From Pezizomycotina sp. ARF18 (Eukaryota; Ascomycota): a stretch of DNA of 22,315 nt. A program made the position numbers and the translations under genes. The notes below the pieces were generated by a model, which did no database searches, had not been told where the DNA came from, and was given only the letters and a program-made list of their open reading frames with translations. The stretch spans positions 1 through 22,315 of the forward strand of contig AZLU01000388.1 in assembly GCA_002224055.1 (NCBI GenBank). Reading direction: 5' to 3'. Below are positions 9,283 through 17,780 of the stretch, in pieces. Every line of letters starts with the position of its first letter. Position 1 is the stretch's first letter.

Positions 9283-9574
9283 ATGGAAGCCCCAGAATCC
9301 CGAAACTGTGACGATTAGATACCTTGATGAGGAGAGTTCTTCAAGTATCTGATAACGGCAACGACCAGGTCCTCCGCGTAACCGGTCTAATCGAAGCTAT
9401 GGGGAGAGACATGCCCCGCTTCGAGGCGACGCCCAGAAGCAGGCTATTGCAAGGGTAAAGGAACTGCTCCACTACAGGAAGGAACAAAACGAAATTGTGT
9501 TGCGGTGCCGCGATGACATCCGACCAATAGCTCACAAAGAGCAAAAGGAGGCAGCGCGGCAATATCATCCTTAA
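9283..9574 (+). pseudogene. Small coiled-coil array protein, copy 6 (two frameshifts)
   Basis: The ATG at 9283 (AAAATG context) opens MEAPESRN and stops at a TAG (9316) unless the frame moves by -1. It then reads RLDTLMRRVLQVSDNGNDQV and GLIEAMGRDMPRFE. A second -1 shift near 9430 gives AQKQAIARVKELLHYRKEQN, EIVLRCRDDIRPIAHKEQKE and AARQYHP, ending at a TAA (9572-9574). The pattern I-E-A-M-x-x-x-x-P-x-F-E before the second helix corresponds to MEDILPHLEG of copy 3, and KEQNEIVLRCRDDI to VQKKIVLWYKRQI. Length across the breaks is about 96 residues, the family size. Confidence 0.6.
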
Positions 9575-10241
9575 GAATCTTTTTAGCATAACCTTCTTGT
9601 GACCGGTTTGTTATTAATGTCTCAACAGATCGGTAGTAATTATTTCGCTCTTAGCATTTCTTCGATTTCATCGTGGACTTAGTCTCGATATTGTCAAGCC
9701 ATCACTGGGCCTCCAAGTTAATGAATTGTATTGTAATTATGCTCACAATAGCAAAATGAATGGCCTGCCTTCCTAACACTTCATATTTTCCCTTGATTAC
9801 GTCGCGGCGCACACGACCTCCTTGCACGTAATTGCGCCGTGAAATACACTCAGCAGGAAACTGCTAGAATATTTGCGGAGGTATTCATACGTGGTCAAAG
9901 TGTCCTGTTGCATGAAAACTGGCGCAAAAGGCTCGTCGCCTGGCTCCGCTCGTAGCCACTTCAGCTGCTTTGCCAATAAATGCATGCGCTGAGTCGTTTA
10001 ATGGTCCAAAGTGACACAGCTTTTCAAATATGCTGTGTATCCTGTAGAACTCGTCGTGACATCTCAGTCATCGGACAGGAACAGGCCGCCCTACGCGAGG
10101 CAGTGTCTCGGCTTCGGGAGAAACCTCTACAGTGTAACGGTTGGTTGATTATGCCGAGCACACTTGACTTGGAACATGTCTTAAACTGCCCTGTAGAACC
10201 GCTTTCACGGCGTCCGACTTATGTCTCCAGTAGATGATGGG
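9575..10241. other. Region without a supported gene
   Basis: Short frames exist on both strands, including a plus-strand frame from 9980 and a minus-strand frame ending at 9797. They overlap one another, start inside each other's coding sense, and match nothing I recognise. Composition is mixed and not RIP-like. Confidence 0.4.
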
Positions 10242-10249
10242 ATATATAA
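10242..10249 (+). promoter_or_regulatory. TATA box of the secreted-protein gene
   Basis: The sequence ATATATAA lies about 90 bases before the ATG at 10339, a usual distance for fungal TATA-containing genes with a short leader. It is the only clear TATA element close to this start. Confidence 0.5.
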
Positions 10250-10338
10250 GTTAGCGGTCCTGTCGCTGTCTGCTCAGCGCTCCTTCTCGAAATTTCGGGC
10301 AAGAAAACACAACGTTTTAGACCATAGTGTTAGTCAGA

Positions 10339-10752
10339 ATGCAGTTCATTACCATTTTCTCGTTGGCTGCCGCGCATGCACTGTCTCCGCTTCACCAGTG
10401 CCAGCACCAACCGGTACCCACCGTTCCGAAGGGGAAAATCGTGGACATCGTTCTGGTGAAAAATTCAATCCCTTCCAGCGACTCCGATATTGCTCTAAAC
10501 AATGCCTACGGCAGATACACTCCTTCAACTGTTATTTCACGCTCAAGGTTCAGTCCACAGGAAATACCCGCCGAGTCTCGAAGACATCGAGAATTGGGAC
10601 CAAACGCGCCGTCGAGTCAGAAGAGCACTAAGAAGAAGGTGATTTCTCATTCGAAGCTCGGTCCGCAGGGATTCTCGGAGCCAACCTTTGAGGATGTCGA
10701 GAATGGAACCAAGGGAACACGACTCCGGCTCAAAAGGGTATCCAGAAGATGA
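10339..10752 (+). CDS. Small predicted secreted protein with an imperfect internal repeat
   Basis: The ATG at 10339 is preferred over an in-frame GTG at 10327 because it opens a typical signal peptide, MQFITIFSLAAAHALS, with cleavage likely after AHA or ALS. The mature part (about 120 residues) is basic and Ser/Pro/Lys-rich, with one Cys. The DNA contains two related copies of about 80 bases: one from GTTATTTCACGCTCAAG (about 10530) and one from GTGATTTCTCATTCGAAG (about 10640). The repeats are matched best in different frames: LEDIENWDQ in one and FEDVENGTK in the other. The open frame ends RLKRVSRR at a TGA (10750-10752), while two other frames continue with plausible sequence to about 10800. 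A frameshift is therefore likely and the C-terminus uncertain. Role unknown; a secreted effector or a Kex2-processed peptide precursor are possibilities only. Confidence 0.5.
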   Translation: MQFITIFSLAAAHALSPLHQCQHQPVPTVPKGKIVDIVLVKNSIPSSDSDIALNNAYGRYTPSTVISRSRFSPQEIPAESRRHRELGPNAPSSQKSTKKKVISHSKLGPQGFSEPTFEDVENGTKGTRLRLKRVSRR

Positions 10753-10800
10753 ACAAGAGGATCCGAAGAATCGAACGACACCCTACGCACTGCAATCCGC

Positions 10801-11920
10801 TATGCTAAAACTGGCTTGAAGCCGTGAACGGCGTGCTGAAGGACGGGCATCGGATACGAGGAATAGGCTAGGGTATTTGAGTCGTTTAACGTTGACGAGA
10901 ATCTTATGAGGTGAAAGCCGCACCAGAAGACGCGGATAGGAGTCAGCAGCAGGTCGAGGGCGGCAAAGGCTCGATACTGAAATATCAGGATGATGCAGGG
11001 AGAATGTGAAAGCTGATGATAGTCATTGTTGATTAATTCAAGACTTGCACTTAAACTCGATATCGTTGAAGCATGAAGTAAAGCCACTTGGATAAAAGTG
11101 CAGTCGTCCCGACTGAAAATTGACAATAATAGAACATTGACAAAGATATATAATTGTCCGTCATGACATTATATCGAGTTAAGCTCGGGATAGCTACACG
11201 AGTGAACGTACCTAATTTGAATTCAGAATATAATATATATCGTGATATCTGACATTATTTACTCTTTTATTTGTACGGTCCTGTATCACAAAATTGATCA
11301 GGAAAGGTTAACATCCCTTGAACAGTCTTGCCAAAGCTATATGGAATACACATGAGACCAAAGACTGCCGCAGCTGGACGGAAATATCTTTTAAGAAGCA
11401 ATATTGAGCAAGTCTACATCCCGTAATAAATACGCAGTATGACGAAAAAGGATAGATAGGTTATAGTTCTAAATTACTGGCCAAAGTACTTATTAATTAG
11501 CGGATAAGCAACGTACTACTGAATAACCATGTAACGGTTATAACCATGCATGCAAGCTTCACGATTTAGTAAAAAAAAAATTGACGAAAAGCATGTATAT
11601 GGTAATTTATGTGTAAATCATCGTTAATAACTTGAATCCAGGATATTAAAATATTTCAGAATGAAGTCTTTGCTATAAGCAGATATTTACGAATAAGCGC
11701 GTACTTGATTATAAGCATGCTTGCTTCATTATTTGACAGTGTCCAAAACCTCGTACGCATGCATGCTTGTTCGCCAATTAAAGGTTTAAAAAGGATACTT
11801 GTATTATACACTTCCATGTTTTGGTAAAAAGAAAAGTTACAAGAGTCATACTTGATAAATATTCACGGAAGTCGAGAAATTAAAGGGAGAACTACATATT
11901 GTATATCGGCAGGATACTGA
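10801..11920. other. AT-leaning intergenic region
   Basis: No gene supported; the minus-strand frame 10800-11126 has no recognisable features. Three GCATGC-centred motifs lie at 11544-11772: CATGCATGCAAGCTTCACGA, AAGCATGCTTGCTTCATTA and CGCATGCATGCTTG. Confidence 0.4.
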
Positions 11921-12112
11921 GGAATAATAGAGTATAGGTTGAATATTCTATTATATCTACACAATGCCGCAAGTCTGAGATTTAACATCCTAGATATTCA
12001 GAACGCATTTCCACGAAGACAGGACGAAGAGGCAGAAAACTATGCAACAATTAAGAAGCGGGAACAGGAAGGACACTTAAAAGCACGAAGGGACGAAGAT
12101 ACAAGAGATTAA
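11921..12112 (+). pseudogene. Charged 63-codon open segment, no start codon
   Basis: Between a TGA at 11918 and a TAA at 12110 one frame stays open for 63 codons with no methionine. It reads YRLNILLYLHNAASLRFNIL, then QNAFPRRQDEEAENYATIKK and REQEGHLKARRDEDTRD. The hydrophobic-then-charged layout and balanced Glu/Lys/Arg content look like coding sequence, perhaps a terminal exon or the tail of a decayed gene. Similarity to the coiled-coil array is only in composition. Confidence 0.25.
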
Positions 12113-12381
12113 AAGATCAATAATTATATTTCTCATATCACATTATCTTCAGGGAGAAGGAAGAATCGAATTTTGGTAGAACTTAAAAAGAACAATAATC
12201 AAATTATATGCGTTAAAATAATACAGTAGAAAGTTATTTAACACTACAAAATAAAATCTTCAAATTTTTAAATAAAAGAATCCTAATTAACGTGACTAAT
12301 TTCCCCATTTTAATTTGTACACCATGATGCTTTCTCCTATCGTTAAAAAGAACATCCACCCTACTCAACACAGAGTCAGAT

Positions 12382-13740
12382 TTACAGAGCGAAAGCACGA
12401 GGACGGCGAGACCAGCAACAAAGGTGAAGCTGGCCTTGAGACGGAAGCAGCACCAGTGTACGGGGGAGGAGCCTCAGGCGAGGTACGTGGTGGGGGCAGC
12501 GGGGACAGCGACCGACGACGGGCAAGGGTCGTAGCCGGGCCAGGGGCCGGAGCAGGACCCTCAGTGTGAACAGCAACGGGGTCTCGCAAGGACTGGTACC
12601 GGACCGGGGCCTCAGTGGGGGTGGCAGTCTCGCACGGGATGTGATCGGGTAGGGCGACCGTGGGGCAAGCCGGGTGCTTGAAGTGGTTGTAGAAGTCGTT
12701 GTCTGGAAGCAGAACTGGGGAGAGTAGACGACATCACCAGTGTCCTTGCAGGTAACCTTGTAACCGTAACCGTACAGGCCACCGGTAGGAGGAAGGTTGG
12801 ACGGCGGGTCCACTCGTAGGAACCGGTGTTATCGCAGTCGTCGTGGACGGTGGTATAGTGGTGGCAGTCATCACCACCCTTACCGTAGACGACTTCGATC
12901 TTGACCTTCTTGCCCTTGAATCCGGACCAGCTGATCTTGGACGGCTTGCCGCACTCTACGGACTCACCCTTGGTAGGGTAAGAAATGTCATAGCCAGAAG
13001 GCCGAGTGTAACCAGACGGTGGTAGTCGTAACCGTAGTTGTCTGGCTGTCCGTAGTCGTTCTTGGCGGGTAAGACGGTTGTACGGGTGAGAATCGGTATC
13101 GTAATCACCAGTGTAGCTGTTGTCATCGTAAGGCTTGCTGTCGGAGTAGTCAGACTGCGGGGGGTACTCCTTGGGGGGCTCGTAACGCCAGTGGGGTAGT
13201 AAGGGGTATAGACGGTGGGGCTACCAGCCGGCGGGGCAGGGCTGCCAGCCGCGGGGCAGGGCTGCCGGCCGGAGGGCAGGGCTGCCGGCCGGAGGGGCAG
13301 GCTACCAGCCGCGGGGCAGGCTGCCAGCCGGCGGGGCAGGGCTGCCAGCTGGTGGGCAGGGCTACCAGCTGGTGGTGCAGGGCTACCGGTGGCGGTGCTC
13401 CACCGCTGGGGTCAGCCGGAGTACCTTTTCCTTGAGCGGAGTTAGGATCGAGACCGGGCTTAGTGGACCATTCTCTGCAGAGCGGGGAGAAGAAATGTTA
13501 ATACACACCTGGTCTGCAGCTAGGGGGAGATCATTGGGTCTGCGCCAATGCAATTGATGTCACACCTCCGGCAGAGGTAGTAAGGGTGCTTGGAGAACCC
13601 TGACAAGAAAAAAAAAAAAACATTAGCACTTACCAATGGTAGATGGAGGCCCAAATCAGCGCGGCGCTGGAACTCACCAGCAGGAGAGCGGCAGCCTGAG
13701 CGGCGACGGCGAAAGCGGCAACGGCAAGAACAGCGCGCAT
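12382..13740 (-). CDS. GPI-anchored, Pro-rich cell-wall protein with Kre9/KNH-like domain
   Basis: Minus-strand gene opening at 13740 with a signal peptide, MRAVLAVAAFAVAAQAA. Two short GT-AG introns are possible: 13600-13633 (GTAAGT...TTGTCAG) and 13475-13508 (GTGTGT, ATTAAC, CTGCAG). A Pro-rich stalk follows, built from A-G-S-P-A-P-P units, then a Tyr/Pro/Asp-rich part. Next comes a beta-rich domain: SYPTKGESVECGKPSKISW, KKVKIEVVYGKGGDDCHH, NTGSYEW, GGLYGYGYKVTCKDTGDVVY. This fits the Ser-Thr-rich GPI-anchored Kre9/KNH family (PF10342). A Pro/Thr/Ala tail ends TGAAS plus the hydrophobic run FTFVAGLAVLVLSL, a GPI signal; the TAA is at 12382-12384. At least four single-base breaks interrupt the frame. 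The likely role is in wall assembly or as a surface structural protein, beta-1,6-glucan being the classical Kre9 link. Exact exon ends are uncertain. Confidence 0.65.
13221..13382 (-). repeat. 21-base minisatellite coding the AGSPAPP stalk
   Basis: Eight tandem units of 21, 20, 20, 20, 19, 21, 20 and 21 bases, read on + as CTGCCAGCCGGCGGGGCAGGG with variants, plus a diverged ninth. In the sense direction a 21-base unit gives Ala-Gly-Ser-Pro-Ala-Pro-Pro. Almost every length change is loss of one base from a G run (GGGG to GGG, GGG to GG). Confidence 0.85.
13600..13633 (-). other. Putative intron 1 of the wall-protein gene
   Basis: In the sense direction it begins GTAAGTGCTAATG, with CTAAT as a branch-site-like element, runs through a T tract of 13 and ends CTTGTCAG. 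It is 34 bases here, shorter than typical fungal introns. An alternative donor, GTGAGT, lies upstream at about 13667. Confidence 0.45.
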
Positions 13741-16380
13741 TTTGATCGTTAGAATTAGGTATTAAAAGGGGATTCCTTAAAATAAAAAGCAAAGAAGGTA
13801 TTAGTAGCGTTGAGAAGAACGTGAGGTGACTGAAGAGTCGGACGTAAAAATTAAAGAATGGATGCGCAAAGAGCGACTGAGGTCAACACTGCTGAAGAGA
13901 GAGTGGATGATGGTGAGAAAAGAGAAAAAAAGAGAGAGACTGGAGGGGGAGTCTCGCTGCAATATATGCACTTTTTTTCCCCCTATATTACAATCGTATA
14001 GCAGGACTGTAATCATTAGAGTGTGCCTGCTCTCTTCTCACAGACCCGCCAGGTCTCTCTCTTTTTGCCATCCTGCGTCTGCGCAACTGACTGCGTCCAG
14101 ACGTTCAATCCGTATGTGCAGCAAGGCCCTATGCACGGTATCGCAACCCTTTCCGATTACAGAACCAAGTACTGTAAAGGTAGGTAGGGGTACATAAATC
14201 GAGTCGCGTAGTACGCGCCAAAGAAAGGAAAAACAAACCACATGGTTGTTTGAGCCTCCTTAGTAAAAGAATGGAAAAGGGCACCAATCAGGGATAAGCG
14301 GGTTGTCGAGAACTCGAGTAAACCCAGATGTCCCTTCTGAGCGGTGAATGGCTGGCGGGGTACTTGCCGCCCACCTTATCGACTATGTCCCTCAGAAGCT
14401 GCAATTGGAGGTACATTCGGTACATCTCGGTAGGTACCAGAGGTACCGGTCCAGCTCACGGCTATTCCTGTTTGTTTAATTTTAAAAAAAAAAAAAAAAA
14501 AAAAAAACAATTTCTTTTCAAAAAGCCCGAGACCTCTTTGACTCTTCGCCCTAGTAAATTAGTATGGCATGTTTGTTTTTTCCTGTCTGTTAACAGTCGC
14601 GATGTCTCTTTTTTCTTCTGGTTAATTTTTACGACGGTGGCTACCGTGGGAAATGAGATTTTCTCCTGAATTCCCGCATTAGTGGCCTTGTCATCGCGTT
14701 ATCCTTCTCTATCTTTTGCCTTGTTAACCTAACATGAACAGTCTCCACTTCTTATCCAGGAGTCTTGAAGTCTTGAAGTACCGCTAGGTTGTCCAGCCCA
14801 AAGGGAGAGAGACATAAAAAAAAAAAAAAAAAAGACTCATGTAAGGCTCCATCGGAAGTACCCTTCTTATCCCCAAATTTGGTTAAGAAGTAGGTATCTC
14901 GGCTATTCCCAAACCTGATTGTCGCTCTAATCCCCCGTAAAGGAGCCAAAAAAAAAAAAAAAAAAAGGGTAAATCACACTTGCGGATTGCTTGTAGGGTA
15001 CTTTTTTTCTTTTTTCTTTACTAACGACAACAACACTCTCTCTTATCACAAGCGGTCTGGGCAATGAAAGCGGTCTATGGGCACTTATTTTTCTCAGACT
15101 TGCGATCGGTCGAAAAAGCACCCTGAAATTAAAGGTTGGAGGCCAGGTCATGAAATTTGGTGGCGTTCTCCACTTCAGCGTTTCGCAGCCTGTATCTGAA
15201 AAGGGTCTACCGACACGAGCAGTATCTCTTCCCCTGAACTTTGCTGCGAGGGTGACTTGTCGAGCTCGTCGCTAGCAGGAACAGCTCTTTAGACTTTGGG
15301 ACCTCTCTCGATGTCGATGTTGAGCAGGAAGGATTCAATTTCGAACCAATTTCGATTGATTGATTGATTGATTGTTTTTTTTCCCTTCGAAATGAGTACC
15401 CTCCAGCCGAGAATTGTGCCAAAACTACCTCATCTCCTTTAATCGTGGGCACAAAAAAAAAAAAAAAAAAAAAAAAAAAGACACGCAATAACAGAATGTT
15501 GGCAATCCGGTTCCCAAAATTTTTGCTCTTTTTATTCAAACTCAGTAACAGATAGGAGGAAATAACTCTCACGTTCTCTATCAATCACGCAAGCAATCTT
15601 GATAATTGTTTGTCCCCATGGAAATGAAAAAGCAGCTCGTAGGGCTTGTCATATATACGTAAGCGTCCAACATCTCTCATTAAAACAACAATAGCATTAA
15701 TAAGTGGAAGGCTTATGTAGAGGAGAGCGTCTCTTCGGTTCAAAGGGTGTGCAGCGAGCGTGCATGTGGGCAAGGGTAAATTAAAACCCCGTCGTCAAAA
15801 AGCCCTTCGAGTTCCAGCACTCTCATTTGTCATCCTTGCCCTGCGATACGGTAGGAACCGAATTTTTCGTCTCCTATCTTTCCACCCTTGTTAGCTACCA
15901 TCGCCCTTCCAATAACTCGAGGTTAGGATCACCTGCTCTGCTGCTACTTACTTCCCCTTCACAGAACAACCGTTGTGTGCAATGGATCTCAAAAGAACGA
16001 GGAACCAGACCTTCCTGGTTTCAGCAGCCGTCAATCTTAAAATTGCACGCAAAGAAAGAGAAAGAGACCAACCCAGCCAAACCCCAATTCGAATCACAAT
16101 TTCGGTATTTTAAAAATAGTTCCCTTGCCTTTGTTTGTTTATCCCACGAGGTCTATCGATACGGAACGAAGTGGCTGGCGAGAGACGAGCGAGAGCGACG
16201 AACGTGGATTTGCTTCCTCTTCGTGAACCGAAATTACGGCCGTAAGGGCAGAGCGCGTTGCCTAAGCAGATGCAAAGGACGAATGGGAGCGCTCGAGTGT
16301 GATATCGATTAATTAAAGCCCCCATGTCCGCACTAAACTGTTTCGAATAAATCAAAAAAAAAAATTAATAAATAAATAAA
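13741..16380. other. Gene-free region rich in poly-A runs; likely regulatory
   Basis: The first few hundred bases are probably the promoter and leader of the minus-strand wall-protein gene. The rest has many short frames on both strands, none with recognisable motifs. A runs of 24 (14484-14507), 18 (14816-14833), 19 (14948-14966) and 27 (15453-15479) occur, and a GATT repeat at about 15354-15374. No tRNA or snRNA seen. Confidence 0.5.
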
Positions 16381-17780
16381 TTGAATGAAATGGGTAAAAT
16401 ATCGCCTCTTTCAACAGAGTTTCTCTCGCTTTCTTTTGCTTTCTGGTGTTTGTTTTTTGCTTCCTTTTTCCCACGCAGATTACCTCTGTCATCTTGGTCT
16501 AAACGACCCAAAAAAGTACGAAGGAAAAGAAATTTTAAAATTAAACGATTAGGGGGCGAGCTTACGTTAAGCGTTAAGAAAGAACCCTCCTTTGCTGGCT
16601 TTCGTTCGATCTCTAGTAGATTCTCTACCCGCCAGCACCGCCTCTTTTTTCGACCCCTCGTACACCTCCACTTTTTTGGGAACCTTTAATCTCATCTTTG
16701 ATATCGTCGTATTTCGTTTTTTTATTGTGCCAGGAAAAAGCTATGTAAGATGAGTGATCGTCATATTGCGTTTTGTCTCGTTCGCCGTTTATCAGTTTTT
16801 CAATATCGTTGTTTATTATTGTAAGACTTCCTCTTTTTTTTTTTCTTTTTTTTTTTTTTTTTTGCCGGCGGTTCCTGAAATCCGCCATCTCGCCGTCGCG
16901 TGCCTTTTTCCACCCACCGGATCGTGACGCTCTGGCGACATTATGAGGCTTGACCAAGCATTTTGATTCTGATTCCTTTTCTTTTCTTTTCTTTTCCCAG
17001 GCGGCTTCGAATCGGCACGCAAGTAGGTATTACATTACACAACTCGAACCGGTCCGTTGGAGCGCTTCCCTTCAATATCATGACTCTCGGTCAAATGCAA
17101 GATGAACAGAGTTGTCGGACAACGTTCGCTCGTTATAAAAAAAAAAAAAACAATAACGTTTTTCCCTTTCGGGCGACAGGGCTGATAGTTACTCCTTTTC
17201 CTTGATATTTAGTATCCAGAAAAGAGTTTGATCATATCAGTCGTGGAATGATTCAATTGAACCACGTTCATTTCGAGGTCTCCACGGGGAGGATGCAATG
17301 CAGCTGCAGTCAAATATCTAACTGAGGCGCTTTTGCTTGTCCTGCTGGCTCCAGCGCTCGTAAGTCACGTTGTCGCCTTAGTCTGTGGAGTTCCGCTCTC
17401 GACGATGAAAGCCAAAAAGGCCTGGACGTGCTAGACGAAAAGGGGATGTGGATTCTTGTTCAGCGGTTCCTGCGGACGCCAAGAGGTTTTATCCCTCGCT
17501 CCTTTTTTTATCCTGGCTAGTCCCCAATGAACCTTCGGGTTTTCCGATCGAGAGATTTTATCATCTCAATGATCCAAGAATAGGAATACCGCGAGCGTTT
17601 GCCTTCTTCTTCTTCTTCTTGCTTCTTTGAGCTGGATTGCTCATTGTTATGTTTAGTTTGGATAAGGTTATATTTTTTCTTTGGAGTTGAATGTCGTGAC
17701 AAATGTTTCTGTGAGAGCAATGGAGAGTTCGCCTCCGTATTGCAATCTTGGAATTAACTTTCCCTCTTCTTGCAGATGTG
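16381..17780 (+). promoter_or_regulatory. Pyrimidine-rich stretch, possible promoter/leader of an unrecognised plus-strand transcript
   Basis: Long T and CT tracts on the plus strand (for example 16834-16863 and CTTTT repeats at 16976-16999) resemble the pyrimidine-rich sequence before transcription starts in filamentous fungi. Splice-like signals occur: CTCGTAAGT at 17357-17365 and CTCTTCTTGCAG ending at 17775 directly before an ATG. The frame after that ATG is short and unconvincing, so a non-coding or spliced-leader transcript is possible. The inference is weak. Confidence 0.25.

Noticed and set aside
10221-10631. A 136-codon plus-strand frame
   Set aside because: It overlaps the signal-peptide frame from 10339, has no sensible start context, and begins on the TATA box side; only part of its 3' end may be used if a frameshift is real.
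12315-12569. Plus-strand frames across 12315-13557
   Set aside because: Mirror readings of the minus-strand Pro-rich wall-protein gene and its GC-rich minisatellite.
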